Below, in pieces: positions 6,570 to 14,367 of a DNA stretch of 17,028 nucleotides (positions are counted from its first letter, which is position 1; each line of letters begins with the position of its first letter). The position numbers and the translations under genes are program-made. Below the pieces are notes generated by a model. It saw only the letters and a list, made by a program, of their open reading frames with translations. It was not told where the DNA came from and made no database searches. The stretch lies in contig DOTV01000050.1 in assembly GCA_003520925.1 (NCBI GenBank), positions 1 through 17,028 on the forward strand, written 5' to 3'. Origin of the DNA: Bacteroidales bacterium (GTDB lineage Bacteria; Bacteroidota; Bacteroidia; Bacteroidales; VadinHA17).

Positions 6570-7646
6570 CTAAGTTCTGCCATTTACAATATTTCCCATA
6601 TACTCCCGTGCAAGCCTGGCCTGTTCATGTACAAACTCGATACCGGCACGGGTGTGATCTTCATTTAAAACCGGATGACAGAGCTCAAATGTAAAATAAC
6701 CGTTATAACCTATTTCCCTCATCAAACCAATATAATGATCATAATCAGGGATCATGCCTCCTGCGTAATAATCAAGCACCCTTGGCTTGATCGTGCCGTT
6801 GGCATCGCGGTAATATTCTCCACCGAAATGCGAATGTACCTGGAGTTTATCGATTGTATGAACAGCATTGGCAACATAGCCTTTATCGAGATTTTCAAAT
6901 ATTGGCAGGTCCAGGCATATTTTCAGCCAGGGTGAGTTGACTTCCTTTACCAGATCCATCGTATCACGCCAGCCTCTTATAAGGGGAGCATGGTTTTGAA
7001 GCACCATTACCACGCCATTCTCCTCCCCCATTTTAGCAGCTTCCCTGAGACAATCCTTAACAAAATTATACCTGTCAAGACGTGTGGCAAATGGAAACTG
7101 TCTCTGAAAAGTATAGAATTCACTGCCTCTTGTAAGGTCGTATGTTCCGACGCCCTCATGGATAGGAACTCCCGGCCATGCTGCAAATAATCTGACGAAT
7201 TTAGCTCCAAGGTCTTTTGCAAGTTTTGCAGTTTCACTCACCATTAACAGCTGGCACTCCCTGTGCTCAGGGACCGGACTTGAAAAGTCATTGTTGGCTG
7301 CTACAGCCGGGATTTCGAGTCCGTACTTCTGGAGCGAATTCTTCATTTCATCTCTTTTTCGCTTATCCAGATCAAGAGGACAACCCATTGGGCGCTTATT
7401 ATCAAGCTCAACTCCATCGAATCCAAACTCCTTTGCCTGCTTGCAAAGCTCATCAAAGGTAAGTGCGGGGCCTTCATACCAAACACCGCCATATGTTATT
7501 GAATATAGCCCTATTTTTATCTTAGAGGCACCTGGCTGCTTCATAGCCTTTGTGGATGGCTTATCCTGCAGACTGGCATTGACACCTCCCAGGACGGCTG
7601 CTCCTGCCGCCGCACCTGATGTTTCGATGAATTTTCGTCGATTCAT
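6570..7646 (-). CDS. Sugar phosphate isomerase/epimerase-like TIM-barrel protein with Tat-type signal
   Basis: 358 residues. The N-terminus MNRRKFIETSGAAAGAAVLG has a twin-arginine motif followed by an Ala/Gly-rich hydrophobic stretch, so export in folded form to the periplasm is likely. From about residue 43 it matches the xylose-isomerase-like TIM-barrel family. Candidate metal or catalytic residues sit at the usual strand ends: Glu80 in FDGVELD, Gln217/His219 in VLQNHA, Asp246 in CLDLP, His271 and His273 in VHSHFGG, and Glu321 in FELCHP. The family includes isomerases, epimerases and recently described 3-keto-glycoside-processing enzymes, so the substrate cannot be named. The ATG at 7646 lies 18 bp after the permease stop codon and the gene is followed closely by the aldolase, indicating one transcript. 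It is the only gene of the cluster with an export signal. Confidence 0.85.
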   Translation of the reverse strand: MNRRKFIETSGAAAGAAVLGGVNASLQDKPSTKAMKQPGASKIKIGLYSITYGGVWYEGPALTFDELCKQAKEFGFDGVELDNKRPMGCPLDLDKRKRDEMKNSLQKYGLEIPAVAANNDFSSPVPEHRECQLLMVSETAKLAKDLGAKFVRLFAAWPGVPIHEGVGTYDLTRGSEFYTFQRQFPFATRLDRYNFVKDCLREAAKMGEENGVVMVLQNHAPLIRGWRDTMDLVKEVNSPWLKICLDLPIFENLDKGYVANAVHTIDKLQVHSHFGGEYYRDANGTIKPRVLDYYAGGMIPDYDHYIGLMREIGYNGYFTFELCHPVLNEDHTRAGIEFVHEQARLAREYMGNIVNGRT

Positions 7647-7664
7647 GACAATTGTTTTTTGGTT

Positions 7665-8870
7665 TTATCTGATCTTTGATCCTCTTACAGCGAAGTAAGT
7701 TATATAGGCATAATATACAAAGAGGCAGCAGATTGCTGCTATCAGACCAACACCTCTCTGAATACCTCCCATCATAATCGGCAGCAGGGCAGCACCTATT
7801 ACGGATGTGGCAATTACGCCCGAACCAACCTTTGAATGAGGTCCGAGATCCTCAAGAGCAAGGTTATAGATACATGGCCACATAATAGAGTGCATTAAAC
7901 CGGTTCCGAGGAACAGAACCAGTGCAACCCAGTTCATTCCCATCCCGCCAAGAACAAGTGAAACAAACAACATTAAGGCTCCTGCAACCGCATTGAAGCT
8001 CAATATTTTGCTTGCAGTATACTTCCTGAGGATAAATATTCCGGCAACACGACCCACCATAAGTCCGGCCCAGTAATAAGCCAGCAGTTTTGTCCGCATT
8101 TCACCATCGAAATTGAAGTTCAGCTTTGCAGAATAATCTGCAAAGAAACTCGGGATCCCTATTTCAACGCCCATATAGAAAAAGATTGCCAGAGAACCAA
8201 GCCAAAGATGCGGGTATTTATATGCACTCGATTTGATTTTTTTTGCGGCCCCCTCTGAAACTTCATTTTCTTTTATTTCAGGCAGTTTCAGGAAAAACAT
8301 AATCACAACAATTACCAGGGTAACAATTCCTATACCTGCAAACGGGCCCTGTACAGTCTTAGGATCAGCAGCACCTTCGGTATTTGCGGAAACAATAAGC
8401 ATAGAGACGAATATAGGAGCAATAACCGTTGCAACAGAGTTAAGTGCGTTTGTAAGAGTCAGACGACTGGCGGCTGTCTCAGGGCTGCCCAGAGCGTTTA
8501 CATAAGGATTTGCAGCTACCTGGAGAATAACAACCCCAATTGCAAATACAGATACGGCACTAAGGAACCCATAATATCCTGCTGCGACACCAGGAATGCA
8601 AAGGAAGAACCCAAGACTTATAAGTCCGAGTCCGGCAAGAACCCCATTCTTATACCCGATACGGTTAAGCAGGTAACCGACAGGTATTGAAAGGATATAA
8701 GCGCCATAAAAAAAGGTGTTAGGTAGTTGTTTTTCTACCTCGTTCAGACTGAAGGCATCCTTCAGATAATTAATCAGCGAGTTGTTCATGGTCGTGATAA
8801 AGCCAAGCAGGAAAAACATAGTGGCCATCACAATCAGTGGAAACAGGTAATTGTTTTTTTCGGTTGTCAT
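7665..8870 (-). CDS. MFS sugar permease of the FucP/GluP family (copy linked to galM)
   Basis: Inner-membrane sugar permease, 401 residues from ATG 8870, with about 12 hydrophobic helices. The frame extends upstream to a GTG at 8927, which would overlap galM by 41 bp. ATG 8870 is preferred because it leaves a 16-bp gap and places helix 1 (YLFPLIVMATMFFLLGF) near the N-terminus as in relatives. The family signature LQVAANPYVNALGSPETAA lies at about 116-134, followed by LTLTNALNSVATVIAPI. In E. coli FucP the matching positions carry acidic residues used in proton coupling. Here, by eye, helix 1 reads TTMNNSL and helix 4 reads LQVAANP, so neither acid is present, as in GluP-type members. It probably imports glucose, galactose or a related hexose. 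The N-loop and C-terminal sequences differ clearly from the second permease at 11389-12720, so this is not a recent duplicate. Confidence 0.9.
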   Translation of the reverse strand: MTTEKNNYLFPLIVMATMFFLLGFITTMNNSLINYLKDAFSLNEVEKQLPNTFFYGAYILSIPVGYLLNRIGYKNGVLAGLGLISLGFFLCIPGVAAGYYGFLSAVSVFAIGVVILQVAANPYVNALGSPETAASRLTLTNALNSVATVIAPIFVSMLIVSANTEGAADPKTVQGPFAGIGIVTLVIVVIMFFLKLPEIKENEVSEGAAKKIKSSAYKYPHLWLGSLAIFFYMGVEIGIPSFFADYSAKLNFNFDGEMRTKLLAYYWAGLMVGRVAGIFILRKYTASKILSFNAVAGALMLFVSLVLGGMGMNWVALVLFLGTGLMHSIMWPCIYNLALEDLGPHSKVGSGVIATSVIGAALLPIMMGGIQRGVGLIAAICCLFVYYAYITYFAVRGSKIR

Positions 8871-8886
8871 ATTTTCAGGTTTAAGG

Positions 8887-9933
8887 TTATAAGAATTTAT
8901 AGATACAGGTATGCTTGTACTCTTCACCCGGGTTCAGAATTGTGGATGGGAAATGAGTCTTATTTATGGCATCGGCAAAATGCTGGGTTTCAAGACAGAA
9001 TGCCCATCTTCTTCCATACTTCTTACCGCCTTTGCCTTTTTCACCATTGATCCAGTTAGCAGTATAAAGCTGTAGTCCCGGCTGGGTAGTATAAACCTCC
9101 ATTACACGGCCCGAATGGGGATCCCGGGCTACTGCGGCCAATCCAAGGGAACCGTTCCGGTGGTTTAATACCCAGTTATGATCATACCCTGCGCCGAATT
9201 TAAGCTGCTCATCATCCTTATCAATTTCCAGTCCAATTTTCTTTGGTCTTGTAAAATCCATCGGGGTTCCGTTTACTTTGAGAATCTCACCGGTCGGAAT
9301 ATTGGTTTCATCAGTCGGTGTAAAGAAATCTCCGTTTATCATTAATTCCTGATCATAAATACTCCCCGATCCTTCCCCGGCAAGGTTAAAATATGAGTGC
9401 CCGGCTAAATTCACGACTGTCGGTTTGTCGGTAGTTGCATGATAGTCAATTCTCACTTCACCGGCATCAGTAAGTGTGTATATCACTGATACTTTGAGAT
9501 TTCCCGGATAGCCCTCCTCTCCGTCAGCAGAAAGATACTCCAGCTTTACACTGGAATCCGAAACATTGGAAACATCCCAGACGAATTTGCTGAACCCTTT
9601 GATTCCCCCGTGAAGATGGTTAGGTCCGTTATTTACTGCGAGAGAATATTGTTTACCATTGAGTGTGAATCTTCCTTTTGAAATCCGGTTGGCGCAACGA
9701 CCGCAAACAGCTCCCATATATGGGCTATTCCCGTTAGTATAGTCAGAAATATTGTCATAACCCTGTACAATGTCTGTAAGGTTACCGTTATTGTCGGGAA
9801 CGTAAATGCTTACAAGAATGGCACCAAAGTTTGTTACCTGTGCAATCAGTCCGTTATTGTTCTTTAGAGTAAATAGTCCTGTAGGCTTGCCCTCATATAC
9901 TCCTTTAAATGATTCTTCGCGGATAATATTCAT
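8887..9933 (-). CDS. galM: Galactose mutarotase (aldose 1-epimerase)
   Basis: Interconverts alpha- and beta-anomers of aldohexoses, supplying the alpha-anomer to galactokinase. It has 348 residues, the usual length. Residues matching the Lactococcus GalM active site can be located: Arg83 in CANRISKG, His108 in NHLHGG (acid), His179 in AGHSYFNL, Asp251 in GYDHNWVL, and Glu315 in LETQHFAD (base). No signal peptide is visible, so it should be cytoplasmic. ATG 9933 lies 42 bp after the galactokinase stop, and the permease ATG follows 16 bp after its own stop. A galK-permease-galM grouping is familiar in Bacteroides, which supports a real operon here. Confidence 0.95.
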   Translation of the reverse strand: MNIIREESFKGVYEGKPTGLFTLKNNNGLIAQVTNFGAILVSIYVPDNNGNLTDIVQGYDNISDYTNGNSPYMGAVCGRCANRISKGRFTLNGKQYSLAVNNGPNHLHGGIKGFSKFVWDVSNVSDSSVKLEYLSADGEEGYPGNLKVSVIYTLTDAGEVRIDYHATTDKPTVVNLAGHSYFNLAGEGSGSIYDQELMINGDFFTPTDETNIPTGEILKVNGTPMDFTRPKKIGLEIDKDDEQLKFGAGYDHNWVLNHRNGSLGLAAVARDPHSGRVMEVYTTQPGLQLYTANWINGEKGKGGKKYGRRWAFCLETQHFADAINKTHFPSTILNPGEEYKHTCIYKFL

Positions 9934-9975
9934 AATAATAAGGTATTAGCGAATTTAAATCAGCCGGTAAGGCAA

Positions 9976-11259
9976 TTACAAATCAACTTTACCTGCTCCC
10001 TGATGTCTGATAAATAATATATGGCAGGAACCCTTTCCATAAACATGCTCAAGGGTGCTTACATATTTATCAAGCAGCTTTTTCGGAACGAATGCCTGTA
10101 TGGTTCCGGCAAATCCTCCTCCGTGAACACGCCATGCTCCCTCGCCTTTCAGAACAAGTTCGCTGAGGGCAAGTGCGAGTGATACACCCTGCTCTTTTAC
10201 ATTATTTACAGGATAGATGTTCTGATTATACATATACGAACTGAATCCAGAATCGACAACCATTCCGAGGAATGCTTTGAAATCATTTCTTTCAAGTGAA
10301 TCCACCTGGTCCACCACCCGCTGGTTATCTCCCTGAAAATGAATAGCGCGGAGGATTGCACGGTCGCCAACCCTTGAACGTATTTTAGGGGCTATTTCAA
10401 CAACCTGATCAAGAGTTACTTCACGCAGTACCTTTGAACCAAGTTCACGTGCCACAGCCTTCATATCAGTCGGAAGGGAGGCATATTCATCATTAAGATC
10501 GGCATGATTGCCTCCGGTATCTGTAATAACAAGCGAAAATCCGGTTGCCACAAAATCGAAATTAACTTTCTTTACGATGGGTTTTGAAGGATCTTTAAAA
10601 TCGATTGTGATCAGCCCCCCCATTGCACAGGCTGTCTGGTCCATCAGTCCGCAGGGCTTTCCGAAATAATTATTTTCAGAGTATTGTCCGATAATTGCAT
10701 TTTCAATCGGATCTATCGAACCATTGTTAAAAAGCTGGCTGAAGATTGCTCCTATAAGAACTTCAAAAGAAGCCGAAGAGCTTAATCCTGAACCCTTTGG
10801 GACTCCCCCATCGATACATGCATCAAAACCTCCGATATTATAGCCAAGTTCTGTAAGCCGCGAGCAAATGCCTCTGACAAGAGCTGCCGACGTATATTGT
10901 TCGTGGTTATCTGGTTTAAGCCTGGATAGTTCAACTTCAAACCGGGGATATCCTTCCGAAATAATACGTATTGTGTTTGTATTGTTTATTGAAGCAACAC
11001 ATACATTGTCGAGGTTTACAGCACCTGCGAGCACGCGTCCGTAATTGTGGTCGGTGTGGTTTCCGCCAATTTCAGTACGGCCCGGAGAGGTAAAAAATTC
11101 ACAATCTTTTTCACCAAATTCGGCAGTGAAGCTTTTAAGCAGATCGGTATATCTTTTTGAATTCCTTTTCAGCACATCCGGATCATTGCCGTATAGTTCA
11201 CGAAATACCTTATTGTCACCATTATTTATCTTAAGAATGAGACTTTCTTTTGTTGCCAT
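9976..11259 (-). CDS. galK: Galactokinase-family GHMP kinase with atypical substrate signature
   Basis: Phosphorylates C1 of galactose or a close analogue with ATP. It has 427 residues, about 45 longer than E. coli GalK; the extra length is a helical N-terminus before the PGR motif at 59-61. GHMP motifs are present: GVPKGSGLSSSAS at 152-164 (ATP loop), Asp207 in CGLMDQTACAMGG (catalytic base position), and WRVHGGGFAGTIQAF at 376-390. The galactokinase signature reads RTEIGGNHTDHN at 61-72. The usual Glu before His is Asn67 and the usual Tyr is His71, while His68 and Asp70 are kept. This variant is, from memory, typical of a subgroup in Clostridia, spirochaetes and Bacteroidota. The gene has its own upstream region after the permease terminator and starts the galK-galM-permease-isomerase-aldolase unit. 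Confidence 0.9.
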   Translation of the reverse strand: MATKESLILKINNGDNKVFRELYGNDPDVLKRNSKRYTDLLKSFTAEFGEKDCEFFTSPGRTEIGGNHTDHNYGRVLAGAVNLDNVCVASINNTNTIRIISEGYPRFEVELSRLKPDNHEQYTSAALVRGICSRLTELGYNIGGFDACIDGGVPKGSGLSSSASFEVLIGAIFSQLFNNGSIDPIENAIIGQYSENNYFGKPCGLMDQTACAMGGLITIDFKDPSKPIVKKVNFDFVATGFSLVITDTGGNHADLNDEYASLPTDMKAVARELGSKVLREVTLDQVVEIAPKIRSRVGDRAILRAIHFQGDNQRVVDQVDSLERNDFKAFLGMVVDSGFSSYMYNQNIYPVNNVKEQGVSLALALSELVLKGEGAWRVHGGGFAGTIQAFVPKKLLDKYVSTLEHVYGKGSCHILFIRHQGAGKVDL

Positions 11260-11295
11260 GGATATTTTGTTTTGATAATAGATAATGAAAGAATG

Positions 11296-11303
11296 TAAAT
11301 ATA
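11296..11303 (-). promoter_or_regulatory. Possible -7 element of the galK operon
   Basis: On the minus strand this reads TATATTTA, a 7-of-8 match to TAnnTTTG, 36 bp before the galK ATG. No convincing TTG -33 element lies at the right distance. Support comes mainly from position: just after the terminator of the upstream permease gene and at the same distance from the start codon as the better promoter at 2266-2296. Confidence 0.35.
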
Positions 11304-11320
11304 ATAATTGTCGGCAGAAT

Positions 11321-11358
11321 ATAAGAAAGCCGTCTCAAAACAAAAATTGAGACGGCTT
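11321..11358 (-). terminator. Intrinsic terminator after the FucP/GluP permease gene
   Basis: Bases 11327-11338 (AAGCCGTCTCAA) pair perfectly with 11347-11358 (TTGAGACGGCTT), with an 8-base A-rich loop. Read on the minus strand, the hairpin comes 30 bp after the permease stop codon and is followed by TCTTAT, a short U-rich run. It should separate the permease transcript from galK and the genes behind it. Confidence 0.8.
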
Positions 11359-11388
11359 CATTAAATAAATTAAGAATGATTTTCTTCT

Positions 11389-12720
11389 TTACCGGCGCTT
11401 ACTACCAACAAGGGCAAAAAATACTATGTACAGATAGCAAATTATTGGCAGGATAAAGGCAAATCTGACACCAACACCATCAGCTATAGCTCCCATAAGG
11501 ACAGGGATTACGGCTCCACCAACTATCATTGTATTGATAAGGCCTGAGGCCATACTTAGTTCACCCTTATCCAGTCCTTCAACGCCGAGAGCAAAAATAT
11601 TCGGGAACATAATGGAGTTAAAGAATCCTATTGACAATCCAACCCACAGAATGACTGGTCCGCTTACAGCCATTACAACCACAAGCATCAAAGCAGCAAT
11701 TATACCAAAAACAGCCAGAGATCTGCTTGCATTACCCTTGCCAAGCTGCATTGCCAGATAATTAACTGCAGCTATACCTGCGAAAATTAAACCATCTGTT
11801 ATTTCCTTGCGAACGAACCATCCGACAAACAGAGCAAGTAATAAAACAAGAATTGTATAAAGGTATTTTTTTGATTTTTCAACATTTGAAAGCATGTATG
11901 AGCCGTAAAATCTGCCGACCATGGCACCACCCCAGTAAAGGGCTATCATCATTGCTGCATCATTCCTGGCCATCTGCAAAGCTTCCTGGAAGTATCTCTG
12001 GAGCATTGCTGCGGAGCCCACTTCAGCACCTACATAACAGAAAATACCGATTGCACCCAGAACTACATGTGGATGTTTCCAAACACTTTTCTTTTCAACA
12101 CCCTGGGTTGAGATTTCAGGAAGCTTAAGAAAGTATATCGCAATTGCAATAATAATAACAACAATGGCAATTATTAAAAAAGGCGTCGTTGGAACTGATT
12201 CAGCAGCATTAAGGGCAGCGCCGGCGGCGGCTCTAAAAACGAACAGACCTGCAAGGATCGGTGCCAGATATGTAGCAATTGAGTTAAGAGCCTGGGTGAG
12301 GTTAAGCCTGCCCGAAGCAGTTTCCGATGGTCCGAGTGCAGTAACATATGGATTTGCTGCAGTCTGAAGGAAAACTACGCCACAAGCCATAATGAAAATT
12401 GCAAATAAGAAGAATGGAAAGGATAATGCCTTGGCAGCAGGGAAGAAAAGGAAGCTTCCTGCAGCGACCAGCAAAAGACCAAGAATGACGCCTCCTTTGT
12501 ACCCGATCTTTTTAATAATGCCCCCTGCTGTGAAAGCCAGGAGGAAGTAAGTAAAGAAAAAAGCTCCATTTACAAGCTGGGTTTGAAAGTTTGACAGTTC
12601 GAAGACTGATTTAAACTTGTCTGCCAGTGTAATGTTAAAAGTCGTAACAAAACCAAACAGGAAGAAAATCATTCCCATAAACATCATACCTGCGGTTTGT
12701 GTATTTTTCTGTTCTGTCAT
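11389..12720 (-). CDS. MFS sugar permease of the FucP/GluP family (separately transcribed copy)
   Basis: Inner-membrane hexose permease, 443 residues, about 12 hydrophobic helices. The family signature LQTAANPYVTALGPSETAS is followed by LNLTQALNSIATYLAPI. Relative to the permease at 7665-8870 it has about 40 more residues, mostly around the centre and in an extra hydrophobic stretch (VNYLAMQLGKGNASRSLAV region) in the C-terminal half. Helix 1 reads TTFNITL and helix 4 LQTAANP, so the acidic residues known from E. coli FucP are absent here too. ATG 12720 is divergent from truA, with a 132-bp shared upstream region. A strong terminator lies just downstream, so the gene is probably monocistronic. 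Glucose, galactose or fucose are plausible substrates; the sequence does not decide. Confidence 0.9.
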   Translation of the reverse strand: MTEQKNTQTAGMMFMGMIFFLFGFVTTFNITLADKFKSVFELSNFQTQLVNGAFFFTYFLLAFTAGGIIKKIGYKGGVILGLLLVAAGSFLFFPAAKALSFPFFLFAIFIMACGVVFLQTAANPYVTALGPSETASGRLNLTQALNSIATYLAPILAGLFVFRAAAGAALNAAESVPTTPFLIIAIVVIIIAIAIYFLKLPEISTQGVEKKSVWKHPHVVLGAIGIFCYVGAEVGSAAMLQRYFQEALQMARNDAAMMIALYWGGAMVGRFYGSYMLSNVEKSKKYLYTILVLLLALFVGWFVRKEITDGLIFAGIAAVNYLAMQLGKGNASRSLAVFGIIAALMLVVVMAVSGPVILWVGLSIGFFNSIMFPNIFALGVEGLDKGELSMASGLINTMIVGGAVIPVLMGAIADGVGVRFAFILPIICYLYIVFFALVGSKRR

Positions 12721-12852
12721 AATGAAAGTTTTAGGTTAAATAAATAATAAGAGCGTTTTTAGGTGGAAGTAAAATTACATCTTAAGATCGATTTTCCTAT
12801 ACCTCACTTGCGAATTTTTAAAAATCAATTGAAATCGTGATAATATGGCTTA

Positions 12853-13635
12853 ATGCCTATATTTGCAGAAATTTATCCGGTATTGACAAGATACTTCATT
12901 AATATTTCATTCAAAGGGACTATATATCACGGCTGGCAGGTGCAACCCAAATCTGTCACGGTCCAGAAGATCCTTGATGAGGCGATCACCGTGATTCTTG
13001 GGGAAAAAACATCGACAACTGGTGCAGGAAGGACAGATGCAGGTGTTCATGCAAGAATCTTCTGTGCTCATTTTGACAGTCAGATTCCTGATCTTGCAAA
13101 GAGAAATAATTTCATTTTCAGGCTTAACCGGTTCCTTCCTGATGATATTTCGGTAACCGGAATTAGAAAAGTTCTGCCTGATGCAAATGCCAGATTCAGC
13201 GCTCTTTCAAGAACTTACAAATATTTTATTTCACGCGTCAAGGATCCTTTTAATGTCGAAACAAGCTGGTTTGTACACGGTGACCTCGATGTTGAGGCTA
13301 TGAACACAGCTTCAAAAATTCTTTTAAATCATTCTGATTTCACAAGCTTCAGCAGGCTGCATTCAGATAACAAAACCAACCTGTGTAAAATATATTCCGC
13401 AGACTGGATTCAAGACGGAAACATGCTTGTTTTCACTATCAGGGCTGACAGGTTCCTGAGGAATATGGTAAGGGCCATTGTTGGCACAATGATTGAAACG
13501 GGCAGAGGAAAGCTTAGCCCTGATGATTTTGAAAAAATTCTTGAGTCAAGGAACCGCTCATCAGCAGGCATGTCTGCACCTGCTAAGGGATTGTTCCTGA
13601 CCTCAATAGTATACCCTGAAGAGATATTTGTCTGA
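12853..13635 (+). CDS. truA: tRNA pseudouridine(38-40) synthase TruA
   Basis: Converts uridines 38-40 of the tRNA anticodon arm to pseudouridine. It has 260 residues from ATG 12853. The catalytic motif TGAGRTDAGVHA lies at 56-67, with Asp62 the nucleophile. SRTYKYFI (about residue 118) and DRFLRNMVRAIVGTMIETGRG are conserved TruA elements. The start is uncertain. Homologues begin close to the RYFINISFKGTIYHGWQ segment, and TTG 12883 would give MTRYFINIS. A perfect TAnnTTTG match (12858-12865) lies inside the first codons of the ATG-12853 form, which favours the later start if it is a real promoter. The gene is 71 bp upstream of a second exbB-like gene and may be cotranscribed with it. Confidence 0.94.
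   Translation: MPIFAEIYPVLTRYFINISFKGTIYHGWQVQPKSVTVQKILDEAITVILGEKTSTTGAGRTDAGVHARIFCAHFDSQIPDLAKRNNFIFRLNRFLPDDISVTGIRKVLPDANARFSALSRTYKYFISRVKDPFNVETSWFVHGDLDVEAMNTASKILLNHSDFTSFSRLHSDNKTNLCKIYSADWIQDGNMLVFTIRADRFLRNMVRAIVGTMIETGRGKLSPDDFEKILESRNRSSAGMSAPAKGLFLTSIVYPEEIFV
12858..12865 (+). promoter_or_regulatory. Possible -7 promoter element of truA
   Basis: TATATTTG matches TAnnTTTG exactly and is followed by C, as at the exbB promoter. The nearest TTG upstream (12829-12831) is 26 bp away, longer than the usual 19-21, so the -33 element is weak or absent. If it is used, transcription would begin near 12870 and the ATG at 12853 could not be the start. Confidence 0.4.
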
Positions 13636-13706
13636 AAAGAAATAATTGATTCTTTTAATCGTTTGTAATAGAAATCAAAATTTAACCATTATTTAAAAAT
13701 AAGCAT

Positions 13707-14366
13707 ATGATAATGATCTCCGCACTTGCTGAACCAGTGGCAGCCATATCATCTACTGAACAGGCTACAACAATCCTTGATCTGCTTATGAAAGGGGGAA
13801 TCATTATGATTCCAATAGTTCTTTTATCAATTATCAGTTTTTATATATTCATTGAAAGGATCGTCTACATAAGGAGAAGTGCTTCCATTCAGCAGGGACT
13901 TGTCACAGCCATTTCAAATGAAGTTCAGAACGGCAACCCAAAGAATGCACTTTTGCATGCAAGGAACAATCAGTCTGCCATCGGAAGAATCCTTGAAAGC
14001 GGTATTGAAAAGCTTGGAAAGCCTCAGGGTGAGGTTGAGAGAAATATCGAAACCACAACAAATCTTGAAATCACAAAGATGGAGAAGAATACCGGTTATC
14101 TTGGCATTATAGCCAGTGTTGCTCCAATGCTCGGATTTATAGGTACCATCGCAGGGGTTATAAAAATCTTCTACAACATTTCTCTGGCCGATAATATAAG
14201 TATCGGTATAATTGCAGGCGGACTTTACCAGAAAATGATCTGCAGCGGTGCAGGACTTATCGTCGGAGTTTTAGCCTATGCAGCCTATCATTATATACAG
14301 ATGAGGATCGACAGGTACCTTATTAAGCTTCAGGAATCTCTTATTCAATTCTTAAAGGTCTTGTAA
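13707..14366 (+). CDS. ExbB/TolQ/MotA-family proton channel protein, second system
   Basis: Inner-membrane proton-channel subunit, 219 residues, with three membrane segments at about 31-51, 131-153 and 175-197. This is the standard ExbB/TolQ layout, without the extra N-terminal helix of the protein at 2336-3154. The hallmark reads GFIGTIAGVIKIF at 143-155, and IIAGGLYQKMICSGAGLIVG follows at about 168-187. Its partner exbD-like gene starts one base after its stop codon. No tonB, tolB or pal gene is nearby, so it could serve TonB, a Tol-like cell-division system, or a gliding- or secretion-linked motor. It starts at ATG 13707; a second in-frame ATG lies at 13713. Confidence 0.9.
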   Translation: MIMISALAEPVAAISSTEQATTILDLLMKGGIIMIPIVLLSIISFYIFIERIVYIRRSASIQQGLVTAISNEVQNGNPKNALLHARNNQSAIGRILESGIEKLGKPQGEVERNIETTTNLEITKMEKNTGYLGIIASVAPMLGFIGTIAGVIKIFYNISLADNISIGIIAGGLYQKMICSGAGLIVGVLAYAAYHYIQMRIDRYLIKLQESLIQFLKVL

Positions 14367-14367
14367 A

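Noticed and set aside
8871..8927. Longer permease form starting at GTG 8927 and overlapping galM by 41 bp
   Set aside because: ATG 8870 leaves a normal 16-bp gap and puts the first membrane helix near the N-terminus as in relatives; the extra 19 residues are not family-like.
12814..12825. Perfect palindrome ATTTTTAAAAAT between divergent permease and truA genes, a possible operator
   Set aside because: It is a T5A5 run in AT-rich DNA, where such symmetry is common by chance, and no regulator gene is nearby.
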